Positions 1-6,988 are shown, counted from the stretch's first letter. The stretch: 8,564 bases of DNA from Clostridiaceae bacterium (GCA_012522035.1 JAAYLF010000089.1:1-8564); one strand, 5' to 3'. Notes: generated by a model not told the origin, from the sequence alone. Made by a program: numbers and translations.

Positions 1-222
1 CAGATACAGAAAGCACTTGAAAAGCTTTCCGAAGGCAGAACAACATTCAACATTGCCCATAGATTGTCAACATTGAGAAATGCTGACAGACTGATTGTTT
101 TGGACAATGGCGAGATAGTCGAAATGGGCACGCATGAAGAGGTGTATGCTATGGAAGGCGTATACCACAAGCTTTACCATATTCAGAAAGAGGCATTGAA
201 ACTAAGGGGGCTTAATGACTGA
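1..222 (+). CDS. ABC exporter, C-terminal end of ATPase domain (5' end outside window)
   Basis: The first 73 codons of the window read in frame 1 and end at a TGA (220-222). The peptide is the end of an ABC nucleotide-binding domain: it has the H-loop motif IAHRLST (switch histidine), then the beta-strand RLIVLDNGEIVEMGTHEE that closes exporter-type ATPase domains, and a short helical tail. Walker A, Walker B and all membrane segments lie upstream, outside the window. It is clearly paralogous to the end of the full ABC protein at 787-3039 (both contain HRLSTL.NADRL.VLD.G..VE.GTH), so the two probably form a heterodimeric exporter or act as two related exporters. The TGA overlaps the ATG of the next gene by one base, which implies translational coupling. 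I recall that paired ABC exporters around a DUF1854 protein are labelled 'cyanophycin metabolism-associated' in clostridial genomes. The substrate is unknown. ABC identity is near certain; the cyanophycin link is family knowledge only. Confidence 0.93.
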   Translation, partial: QIQKALEKLSEGRTTFNIAHRLSTLRNADRLIVLDNGEIVEMGTHEEVYAMEGVYHKLYHIQKEALKLRGLND

Positions 223-773
223 TGGAAGAAGATAAACAGGAAAACAAGATGGAAACCATAGATGATATAGCAGTACTGAGGTTTTTGGAGGACAAGGATA
301 TTGTTTTGACAAAAACAAAGGGAGGTTTTCTATCTCTTAAAATAGGGGAAGAGGAAGAATACAAAAGAGTCGCATTTCAAAGAGCTTTTCCTTTGAGCAG
401 ACCAAACGAGTATATTACTATACGTGAAGTGAATGACAAGCGGGAGCTTGGCAAGGAGATAGGCATCATCTTGAATATTAATGACATGTCTCCTGAGAAG
501 AGGAAGCTTATTGAGGAAGAACTGGATTTGCGATATCACACTCCTGTGGTGTTACAGGTGCATTCGTTAAAGGATGAATACGGCTACATTTACATGAATG
601 TCAACACTACTGCTGGCAAGAAAAGCATTACCGTTCCAAACAGCAGCAGTAATTTTATAAGGTTGTCCGACATTCGTGTATTGATTATTGATATGGATGG
701 AAACAGGTTTGAAATACCGGATTACAAAGCATTGGATTCCAAGAGTGTAAGGCTTCTTGAAACCGTTATTTAA
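222..773 (+). CDS. DUF1854 family protein of the ABC exporter cassette
   Basis: This 183-residue soluble protein has no signal peptide or membrane segment. The start at 222 is supported by the 1-base overlap with the preceding stop (TGATG) and an AGGGGG motif at 205-210, 11 bases upstream. I recognise the family as DUF1854, a small protein encoded between two ABC exporters, often near cyanophycin synthetase or cyanophycinase genes. Visible features are a charged N-terminus, a FPLSRP..YI.IR segment around residues 56-68, a helical charged stretch rich in K, R and E (about 90-105), a beta-rich region with LRYHTPVV and a C-terminal RVLIIDMDGNRFEIPDY strand-turn-strand. The IDMDGN segment superficially resembles an HAD motif, but the DxDxT/V context is missing, so I do not claim catalysis. 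Its position argues for an accessory or regulatory role for the exporters. The biochemical function is unknown to me. Confidence 0.8.
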   Translation: MEEDKQENKMETIDDIAVLRFLEDKDIVLTKTKGGFLSLKIGEEEEYKRVAFQRAFPLSRPNEYITIREVNDKRELGKEIGIILNINDMSPEKRKLIEEELDLRYHTPVVLQVHSLKDEYGYIYMNVNTTAGKKSITVPNSSSNFIRLSDIRVLIIDMDGNRFEIPDYKALDSKSVRLLETVI

Positions 774-786
774 AGGGGTAAAAATT

Positions 787-3039
787 ATGACTCTGCTATT
801 CGATCTGCCCGAATGGGTGGAAGAAATTATTAAAGCAAAATATAAAGATGAAAATGTAATGTTTGCTGTGCCGCATGATTTGAATGATGACAATAAACTG
901 CAGGACGGTATGTTTGTTGTCACTGAAAAATCATTGCTTATTTTTGCAGATGGTGAACTGATAAAAGAGTACAAGATACATGATTTCAAAGATTACAAGG
1001 CAACCATGTTCACATCCAGTGGTATTCTTGAGGCTGTAAATACAAATGATAATGAACAGCACATGCTTTTTAGATTTACCATGGAACATGGTCCGAGGAT
1101 TGCCACTATTGCCAGAAAGCTGAATCTTTACATTGAGGGCAAGGATATGGACTTCTACATCGAAGAGCAGGATCCCAAATGTACAAAATGCAATAAAGTC
1201 CTGCCAAAAGACAGTTCCATTTGTCCATATTGCGCAAACAAGCTTGATGTAATGGTAAGGCTTTTTAAGCTTTCTAAAAAGTTTGTTCCATATCTATTGT
1301 TTGGAATGGTGCTGTTGCTTGTAATAACTGGTGCAAATATACTGATGCCCAGATTATATTCGGCGTTGGTTGACAATGTATACACGCTTCCAAAGGAAAA
1401 GCGTGGAGATCAGTTCATGATGACATTTGCCCTCCTGATTGTTGGATATGCCTTGTGCAGGGAGGTAATAACTATAACCACAATATTCAGAGGACGTATC
1501 ATATCAATAGTAAGTGAAAGGATAATTCACGAACTAAGAGTCAATGTGTTTGAACACATACACACTCTTTCACTGGGATACATAAACCGCAAAAAAACAG
1601 GAGACCTCATGAACAGGGTATCCAGTGATACGGTTAGAATCCAGCAGTTTGTGGAGAATGAAATGGTAGAGGTTATCAATCAGGGGCTGATACTTACCGG
1701 TGTAACAGTATTCCTGTTTACAATCAATTGGAAGATGGCCTTGATTGTGCTGATTCCGGCACCATTCATAGTGCTCATATTCAGATCCTTCTGGCAAAGG
1801 ATCCATATGATTTACAGGAAACTTTGGGAGTTGTCATCCCAAAGCAATTCCGTTTTACAGGATATACTAAGTGGTATCAGGGTAGTAAAGTCTTTCGGTA
1901 CTGAAAAGAAAGAAGTAGCCAGATACAAGGACATCTGCGCTCAATACAGGGATACTTCAATAAGGAACGAGCTTTTCTGGGCGACTTTTTACCCTCTGCT
2001 GCATTTGCTCACATTCGCAGGATATCTGGTTATTCTATTGTATGGCGGACTTGAAGTTGTAGGAGCAAAACTTACCGTTGGCGAGCTTGTTCTGTTCCTT
2101 ACATACGCATCAATGGTATATGATCCTATTTACTACATGATAAGCCTTCCCAGAACCATTGCTGATACGGTGGCAGCAGCATTAAGGGTGTTTGATGTAC
2201 TTGACCAGAAGTCTGATATTGCGGACAAGGAACAAGCTCTTGAGTTTGAGATAAAAGGTAAAGTAAAGTTTGAGAACGTTGGATTCGGATACAAATCCTA
2301 TTTGCCTGTCCTGGAGGATATTAATGTCGAGGTTGAAAGTGGTGAGATGATTGGCCTTGTTGGGCATTCAGGTTCAGGCAAGACTACTATGATAAACCTG
2401 CTGCTAAGATTTTACGATGTGGACTCTGGAGCGATATACATAGATGGTGTGAATATAAAGGATATTTCATTGAACTGTCTTAGATCGCAGACAGGAGTCG
2501 TATTACAGGAAACATTTCTGTTTGCAGGCACTATAATGCAGAATGTTTTGTATTCAAAACCTGATGCGTCAGAAGAAGATGTAATAAAAGCATGCAAAGT
2601 TGCAAATGCCCACGATTTCATTATGAAGTTTCCAGATGGATATGACACTAAGATTGGACAATACGGTCAGACCCTGTCTGGTGGAGAGAAACAGAGAATT
2701 GCCATAGCAAGAGCCATTATACACAACCCAAGAATACTTATACTGGACGAGGCGACTTCTTCCCTTGACACGGAGACGGAGCTTTCCATTCAGGAAGCCC
2801 TTAAGAGACTTGTTAAAAACAGGACCACCTTTGCTATTGCCCACAGGCTGTCAACCCTGAAAAACGCTGACAGGCTTTTGGTTCTTGATCATGGTAAACT
2901 TGTTGAGTTGGGTACCCACAACGAGCTGATTGAAAAGAAAGGAATCTACTACAACCTGGTTGTTGCCCAGCTTAAAATGACAAGATTGGTTGGTGACGAG
3001 GAGATCAAGGAAGAAGAAATCATTCAGGAAATAGTGTAA
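787..3039 (+). CDS. ABC exporter (membrane domain plus ATPase) with N-terminal extension and zinc ribbon
   Basis: This full-length ABC half-transporter has 750 residues. The ATG at 787, with an AAAGGGG motif about 7 bases upstream, is preferred over an in-frame TTG at 757 inside the DUF1854 gene. Residues 1-125 form an extra soluble N-terminal region. It is followed by a four-cysteine ribbon, C132-x2-C135-x10-C146-x2-C149, likely binding zinc. Residues about 165-455 contain roughly six membrane helices of a type I exporter. The ATPase domain has Walker A GHSGSGKTT (526-534), a Q-loop in VVLQETFLF, signature LSGGEKQR (630-637), Walker B ILILDEATS (650-658, catalytic E655) and switch H686 in IAHRLS, so it should hydrolyse ATP. 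The tail is acidic. Normal half-transporters are near 580-600 residues; the extension accounts for the excess. It probably works in the cytoplasmic membrane with the upstream ABC protein. By family association it may serve cyanophycin or peptide metabolism; the substrate and direction of transport are not shown by the sequence. Confidence 0.93.
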   Translation: MTLLFDLPEWVEEIIKAKYKDENVMFAVPHDLNDDNKLQDGMFVVTEKSLLIFADGELIKEYKIHDFKDYKATMFTSSGILEAVNTNDNEQHMLFRFTMEHGPRIATIARKLNLYIEGKDMDFYIEEQDPKCTKCNKVLPKDSSICPYCANKLDVMVRLFKLSKKFVPYLLFGMVLLLVITGANILMPRLYSALVDNVYTLPKEKRGDQFMMTFALLIVGYALCREVITITTIFRGRIISIVSERIIHELRVNVFEHIHTLSLGYINRKKTGDLMNRVSSDTVRIQQFVENEMVEVINQGLILTGVTVFLFTINWKMALIVLIPAPFIVLIFRSFWQRIHMIYRKLWELSSQSNSVLQDILSGIRVVKSFGTEKKEVARYKDICAQYRDTSIRNELFWATFYPLLHLLTFAGYLVILLYGGLEVVGAKLTVGELVLFLTYASMVYDPIYYMISLPRTIADTVAAALRVFDVLDQKSDIADKEQALEFEIKGKVKFENVGFGYKSYLPVLEDINVEVESGEMIGLVGHSGSGKTTMINLLLRFYDVDSGAIYIDGVNIKDISLNCLRSQTGVVLQETFLFAGTIMQNVLYSKPDASEEDVIKACKVANAHDFIMKFPDGYDTKIGQYGQTLSGGEKQRIAIARAIIHNPRILILDEATSSLDTETELSIQEALKRLVKNRTTFAIAHRLSTLKNADRLLVLDHGKLVELGTHNELIEKKGIYYNLVVAQLKMTRLVGDEEIKEEEIIQEIV

Positions 3040-3064
3040 GAATTTAATAGTTCATATATGTGTC

Positions 3065-3103
3065 AAAAGTATTGCCCATCCTTTAAGGATGTGCTATACT
3101 TTT
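3065..3103. repeat. Imperfect inverted repeat between ABC gene and ftsK unit
   Basis: The arms AAAAGTATTGCCCATCC and GGATGTGCTATACTTTT pair with two mismatches around a TTTAA centre, giving a stem of about 17 bp. It starts 25 bases after the ABC stop codon and ends in TTTT followed by AAGG. It could end transcription of the ABC cassette, although the U-tract is short and lies inside the stem arm. It also spans the -35 and -10 elements of the promoter called at 3072-3100, so it might instead be an operator. The sequence cannot distinguish these roles. Confidence 0.6.
3072..3100 (+). promoter_or_regulatory. Sigma-A-type promoter for the ftsK unit
   Basis: TTGCCC (3072-3077) and TATACT (3095-3100) are separated by 17 bases, and a TGC directly before the -10 box makes it an extended -10 promoter. 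Transcription would start near 3107. This leaves a leader of about 30 bases with a GGAG ribosome binding site at 3126-3129 before the ATG at 3139. Both hexamers lie within the arms of the dyad at 3065-3103. Confidence 0.55.
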
Positions 3104-3138
3104 AAGGCAGCCCAATTATAATCATGGAGTGTAAAAAA

Positions 3139-4152
3139 ATGCAGAACGAAAGAAATAGATTCATAAATGTACTTAAAACAAACATACCAGCAATTATAGT
3201 GATTTTAATAATGACAATAGCATTGAAAATAGCACTGGATTACAATGTAATCCTGTCTTTTGTAGTACTTTGCATTGCATATGTCGTACTTGGGATAATT
3301 GTCGAAGTTGTTCTTGAGAAAATAGAAGGAGCAAAAACTGTAAGGGAACCTGTGCATAGGAGTGAGCGACAAGCAAGGCCAAAACTTGTTGATCTTACCG
3401 ATGACAGCGATATTGAGATAAAGCAAAGAGCAGCAAGGAGAATCACTACATCTCCAAATGCAGCCGAGGTGGCTCAGCGTCTTAGAAAGACGCAGTTTAA
3501 TTTTGATGACTTGTTAACCCTTTCAGATACTCCAGAGGCAAAAAAAAGAGAAGAAAAGGTATTCACCAGCAAGGTCAGCGTTATAAACGACTATTCAACA
3601 CTGCTCAACAAAGCCAAACAAGCAAAAAAAGAGCCGGAAGTGGAGGAAACTGAAGTCAAAAGCACAGTTAGTGTTGAGAAAATATCCGATTCCGAAGCAT
3701 ATGACAGATTTGAAAGCGAGAGAACGGATATCGATGAGTCATACACTTTTATGGATGACAATGATTTTACTGTAAGGCCTGCTGAAGATCTGGAATCTGT
3801 TTCAGAGAAGATTAAACATGAAGTCGAAAAAAGACTTTCTGATTCTAAAAAAACGATTTTCCCTAAGAGGAAAAAAGGCACTGCTTTGATGGAAGATTTG
3901 ACTTTTGATACCCAAGAGGAAGAAGAGGAAATCGAAAAGGTTGAGGAAGTTGAAAATCTTGATGATTTTAAAATAGAGAGAAAAGAAGACAAAAAGGAAG
4001 AGGAAGTGCTTGAGGATATATTCTTTGAGCCAGATGGTGTTGACGGCAACGACATGGCTGTTGCAGATGCTGACTTGATTGACGAGTTATACACCGAAAA
4101 GGAAGAAGAGCCTAAAAAAAAACTACCTTTTTGGAAAAATCTTTTCCAATAA
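3139..4152 (+). CDS. N-terminal part of FtsK/SpoIIIE-type translocase: two membrane helices and acidic linker
   Basis: This frame encodes 337 residues. The ATG at 3139 has GGAG (3126-3129) 9 bases upstream; an in-frame ATG at 3124 overlaps that site and lacks its own. Residues about 16-33 and 36-59 are two hydrophobic helices. The rest is a soluble, strongly charged linker, very acidic after residue 160, with many EEE and KEE runs and no recognisable enzyme motif. On its own it would be an unknown membrane protein. I assign it to the translocase because the next frame starts directly with the linker-to-motor junction (YIMPPQELIK) and overlaps this one by 22 bases. FtsK and SpoIIIE have the order membrane helices, variable linker, motor. 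A -1 shift at the A run (4114-4122) would fuse 328 residues of this frame to the motor and give an 827-residue protein, close to the usual family length. SpoIIIE and FtsK normally have about four membrane helices; two is unusual. Without the shift, translation stops at TAA 4150-4152. Confidence 0.85.
   Translation: MQNERNRFINVLKTNIPAIIVILIMTIALKIALDYNVILSFVVLCIAYVVLGIIVEVVLEKIEGAKTVREPVHRSERQARPKLVDLTDDSDIEIKQRAARRITTSPNAAEVAQRLRKTQFNFDDLLTLSDTPEAKKREEKVFTSKVSVINDYSTLLNKAKQAKKEPEVEETEVKSTVSVEKISDSEAYDRFESERTDIDESYTFMDDNDFTVRPAEDLESVSEKIKHEVEKRLSDSKKTIFPKRKKGTALMEDLTFDTQEEEEEIEKVEEVENLDDFKIERKEDKKEEEVLEDIFFEPDGVDGNDMAVADADLIDELYTEKEEEPKKKLPFWKNLFQ
4100..4149 (+). promoter_or_regulatory. Candidate programmed -1 frameshift signal joining the two ftsK frames
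   Basis: Four elements occur in the order known for bacterial -1 frameshifting, as in dnaX. An AGGA motif (4100-4103) that could pair with 16S rRNA lies 10 bases before the slip site. A run of nine A (4114-4122) is read as three lysine codons in the zero frame. An 8-base spacer (4123-4130) follows. A perfect hairpin has arms TTGGAAAA (4131-4138) and TTTTCCAA (4142-4149) around ATC, and ends directly before the zero-frame TAA (4150-4152). The motor frame opens only after a TAA at 4113-4115, so the A run lies in the short stretch where both frames are open. RNA polymerase slippage that adds an A, or a sequencing undercall of A10, would have the same effect. The hairpin is AT-rich and modest in strength. 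Confidence 0.5.
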
Positions 4153-5621
4153 AAGAAAAAATGAATCGTCAAACCTATATAATGCCTCCCCAGGAGCTAA
4201 TCAAGCCGAGTATTCAAAGAGATTTCAACACTCGGGAAAAGGATGAGGAACTTAAGAAAAGGGGAGAGAAACTTATTTCCACTTTGCAAAGCTTTGGTGT
4301 AGGTGCCAAGATTGTTGGTATATCAAAAGGACCAACCGTTACCCGTTTTGAAATCCAACCGAATGCTGGAGTCAAGGTAAGCAAAATTGTTTCCCTTGCG
4401 GATGACATTGCCCTTAATCTTGCAGCAACCGGTGTAAGAATAGAAGCTCCCATACCAGGCAAAGCTGCTATTGGAATAGAAGTACCCAATAATGAAGTGG
4501 ATATAGTGTATCTGCATGATGTTTTATCCAGCAGCAAGTACATAAAAGCCCCATCCAAGCTCTCTATTGCACTTGGAATGGATATCTCGGGCAATATAAT
4601 TGTGGGTGACATTGCAAGAATGCCACACTTGCTTATTGCTGGTTCCACCGGTTCGGGTAAAAGTGTGTGCATTAACGCAATAATTCTCAGCATATTGTTT
4701 AAGGCGAGCCCCGATGAAGTCAAGTTTATAATGATTGATCCTAAGGTCGTTGAACTTGGTGTTTACAACGGCATACCTCATTTGTTGATTCCTGTTGTAA
4801 CAAATCCGAAAAAAGCAGCAGGTGCGATGGCCTGGGCTGTTAATGAGGTGGAAAACAGATACGCCATGTTTGCCCAGCATAATGTGAGGGATTTGGCATC
4901 TTACAACAAACTTGCATCCAAAAAGAATCTGGAAAGCGGCAAGCTTCCGCAGATCGTCATAATTATTGACGAGTTGGCGGATTTAATGATGGTTGCCGCA
5001 AATGAAATAGAAGACTCGATTATAAGGTTGGCACAGAAAGCCCGTGCTGCGGGTGTTCATTTGGTTATTGCTACCCAAAGGCCATCAGTCAATGTCATAA
5101 CTGGCTTAATAAAAGCCAATATACCTTCCCGTATTGCGTTTGCGGTTGCGTCTCAAGTGGATGCAAGGACAATCCTTGACCATGCAGGCGCTGAAAAACT
5201 GTTAGGAAGAGGAGACATGCTGTACCATCCTATTGGTGCATCCAAGCCTTTAAGAGTACAGGGTGCTTTTGTATCAGACAGTGACGTTGAAAAAGTTGTT
5301 GAGTTTGTTAAATCCAGTTATGGACCTGCAGAGTATGATGAAGAGGTTGCCAACATGATTGAGAGCACTCAAAATACTGAAACAGTTGTACAGTCTTCCA
5401 ATGGCGAAAATCAGGATGATGATTTGATTGAGCAGGCATGCGAGCTTGCATTTGAGTTCAATCAATTGTCAGCATCATTTTTGCAGAGAAAGCTGAAGAT
5501 AGGATATTCGAGGGCGGCAAGAATTATTGACACCCTCGAAGAACGTGGATTATTGTCAGCCGCCGACGGCAGCAAACCAAGGCAGGTTCTTATGAGCAGA
5601 AGAGAATGGTATGGCTCATGA
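4131..5621 (+). CDS. ftsK: FtsK/SpoIIIE-type DNA translocase, motor and gamma domains (-1 frame)
   Basis: This ATP-driven double-stranded DNA pump moves chromosomes through the division or sporulation septum. Numbered from the TTG at 4131 (496 codons), it has the linker-motor junction YIMPPQELIK and the alpha domain (GPTVTRFE). The RecA-like beta domain follows, with Walker A GSTGSGKS (171-178) and Walker B IIIDELADLM (D280, E281). Next are the conserved TQRPSVNVITG and RIAFAVASQVDARTILD segments with GRGDML. A winged-helix gamma domain at about 430-490 (DDDLIEQA..LAF to GYSRAARIID.LE..G) binds the orienting DNA repeats. All ATPase motifs are intact. No good start exists: TTG 4131 lies in a hairpin without a ribosome binding site, and ATG 4161 has only A-rich sequence upstream. 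The motor is therefore probably made by a -1 shift from the preceding frame (first shifted codon ACT at 4122) or by reinitiation at 4161 after TAA 4152. Its last codon overlaps the stop of xth on the other strand. Confidence 0.93.
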   Translation: MEKSFPIKEKMNRQTYIMPPQELIKPSIQRDFNTREKDEELKKRGEKLISTLQSFGVGAKIVGISKGPTVTRFEIQPNAGVKVSKIVSLADDIALNLAATGVRIEAPIPGKAAIGIEVPNNEVDIVYLHDVLSSSKYIKAPSKLSIALGMDISGNIIVGDIARMPHLLIAGSTGSGKSVCINAIILSILFKASPDEVKFIMIDPKVVELGVYNGIPHLLIPVVTNPKKAAGAMAWAVNEVENRYAMFAQHNVRDLASYNKLASKKNLESGKLPQIVIIIDELADLMMVAANEIEDSIIRLAQKARAAGVHLVIATQRPSVNVITGLIKANIPSRIAFAVASQVDARTILDHAGAEKLLGRGDMLYHPIGASKPLRVQGAFVSDSDVEKVVEFVKSSYGPAEYDEEVANMIESTQNTETVVQSSNGENQDDDLIEQACELAFEFNQLSASFLQRKLKIGYSRAARIIDTLEERGLLSAADGSKPRQVLMSRREWYGS

Positions 5622-6368
5622 CAGGATTAGTCCAACAGGACAGTGATCACTGCCATACACATCGGAATATATAATAGCGTCTTCGATGCGATCCTTTAGT
5701 TTTTCGGAGACAATGAAATAGTCGATTCTCCAGCCCGCGTTGTTTTTGCGGGCGTTAAACATGTAACTCCACCAAGTATATGCACCTGTAACATCAGGAT
5801 AAAGATATCTGAATGTATCAATATATCCTGCATCCAATAGCTGGGAGAATTTTTCTCTTTCTTCGTCTGTAAATCCGGCACTGCGTCTGTTGGTGTTCGG
5901 ATTTTTCAGATCTATTTCCTTATGAGCAACATTAAGGTCGCCACAGATAATGACAGGTTTCATTTGTTCTAGTTTTAGGACATAGTTTCTAAACTCGTCT
6001 TCCCATACCATTCTGTAATCAAGTCTCTCAAGCTCGGTTTTGGAATTCGGAGTGTATACACATATTAGAAAGAATTCCTCAAGTTCGATGGTTATAACCC
6101 TTCCTTCATTATCATGTTCTTCAATACCAAGCCCATAGCTTACTGACAATGGACTAATTCTGGTATATATCGCTGTTCCGGAATAGCCTTTTCGTTCAGC
6201 ATCATTCCAGTATTGCTCGTACCCTTCAAATTCAGGAGCACCTTGGCTTCTGTGCATTTTGGTTTCCTGTATGCAGAAGATGTCTGCATCAACTTCCTTG
6301 AAGAACTCAGAAAAACCTTTTTTCATACATGCTCTTAATCCGTTTACATTCCATGATACAAGTTTCAT
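5616..6368 (-). CDS. xth: Exodeoxyribonuclease III (AP endonuclease)
   Basis: This 250-residue enzyme belongs to the ExoIII/ExoA branch of the endonuclease-exonuclease-phosphatase fold. It cuts DNA at abasic sites and trims 3' ends during base excision repair in the cytoplasm. The catalytic set is visible and complete: N7 in WNVNG, E35 in IQETK, Y105 in CVYTPNS, D144 and N146 in GDLNVAH, the WRIDYF segment with D216, and D241-H242 in GSDHCP. The length matches Bacillus ExoA (about 252). The ATG (6368-6366) has a GGAGGT site (6379-6374) 5 bases upstream. The gene diverges from thpR across about 100 bases and converges with ftsK: its TGA is read from the bases that encode the last serine of ftsK, with a 6-base overlap and no room for a terminator between them. 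I see no clear promoter for it. The name exoA would serve equally well. Confidence 0.96.
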   Translation of the reverse strand: MKLVSWNVNGLRACMKKGFSEFFKEVDADIFCIQETKMHRSQGAPEFEGYEQYWNDAERKGYSGTAIYTRISPLSVSYGLGIEEHDNEGRVITIELEEFFLICVYTPNSKTELERLDYRMVWEDEFRNYVLKLEQMKPVIICGDLNVAHKEIDLKNPNTNRRSAGFTDEEREKFSQLLDAGYIDTFRYLYPDVTGAYTWWSYMFNARKNNAGWRIDYFIVSEKLKDRIEDAIIYSDVYGSDHCPVGLILS

Positions 6369-6419
6369 TTTCTACCTCCATAATTCGTTACTCCATTATT
6401 CTAACTTATTTTCCCCTTG

Positions 6420-6448
6420 TTGTATATATCCTGCTGGTTAGGTATAAT
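6420..6448 (+). promoter_or_regulatory. thpR: Probable sigma-A promoter for thpR
   Basis: A perfect TATAAT (6443-6448) is preceded, at 17 bases, by the weak -35 match TTGTAT (6420-6425). Transcription would begin near 6455, almost on the GGAGGA ribosome binding site (6455-6460), so the leader would be very short. The TATAAT is convincing; the -35 box is poor. Confidence 0.5.
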
Positions 6449-6467
6449 ACAGATGGAGGAGACGATT

Positions 6468-6988
6468 ATGAGATTATTTACAGCAATTCTTTTTAATGAT
6501 GATGTAAAAGACAGATTGGAAAAAATCAAAAACACAGTTAGAGCTAATGCCATAAAAGGCAGCTTACTTTGAAAAACAATCTGCATTTGACATTGGTTTT
6601 CCTGGGTGAGGTTGAACCTGGCGATGTAGATCCTATTATCAAAGCATTGGATAATGTAGAGTACAAAAAGTTTGACATATCTTTCAACATGCTTGGCAAG
6701 TTTTCAAGACGCGATGGAGATATTGTATGGCTTGGGATGGACAAAGAAAATTCAGACCTTGCCAGGCTCAACAATCTTGTTTGCAGGGAACTTGGCAAGT
6801 TAGGATTCCGCCAGGAAAAATTCACACCACATATTACCCTGGGTAGGCGTGTGGTTCTAAAAGAGGATTTGGCTTCAATACAAGCGGATGGAATATCCAC
6901 AAGAGTAGAAAGAATAAGTCTTATGCTGTCAGAGAGGGTAGACAACGTATTGACATATACAGAGATATATTCTAAAAACCTGCACTAG
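6468..6988 (+). pseudogene. thpR: RNA 2',3'-cyclic phosphodiesterase (ThpR, 2H family), frameshifted
   Basis: The gene starts at ATG 6468 with GGAGGA (6455-6460) 7 bases upstream and encodes MRLFTAILFNDDVKDRLEKI, a typical ThpR N-terminus. It then hits TGA at 6570-6572 after 34 codons. The rest continues in the -1 frame (open from 6548, TTG at 6569) with NNLHLTLVFLGEV, the region KFSRRDGDIVWLGM, and PHITLGR, ending at TAG 6986-6988. Both HxT motifs of the 2H phosphoesterase family are present (histidines at 6584-6586 and 6830-6832). Inserting one base near 6564-6565 restores a KGS-x-TLKNNLHL reading like the GNFT..ENLHL of relatives, giving about 173 residues, the family's normal size. The break is therefore a single-base deletion, with no other decay visible. 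The family hydrolyses 2',3'-cyclic phosphate at RNA ends, and once carried the name 2'-5' RNA ligase. The deletion may be a recent mutation or a sequencing error. The 139-codon piece from TTG 6569 alone lacks the first strand and is unlikely to be made efficiently. Confidence 0.85.

Noticed and set aside
757..786. TTG start for the second ABC exporter.
   Set aside because: It lies inside the DUF1854 coding region without a ribosome binding site; the ATG at 787 has AAAGGGG at good spacing.
3591..4172. Long open frame on the minus strand opposite the FtsK linker.
   Set aside because: It is a serine-rich shadow of the acidic, lysine-rich linker codons, with no family resemblance.
5641..5652. 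Perfect palindrome CAGTGATCACTG near the end of xth, as a possible terminator or operator.
   Set aside because: It encodes the conserved GSDHCP motif of ExoIII, has no loop and no T-run, and is explained by coding constraint.
6564..6575. CTT-TGA in thpR resembles the prfB (RF2) programmed +1 frameshift site.
   Set aside because: The continuation of ThpR is in the -1 frame, not +1; a +1 shift at CTTT gives an unrelated peptide that stops soon after. There is also no AGGGGG motif directly upstream.
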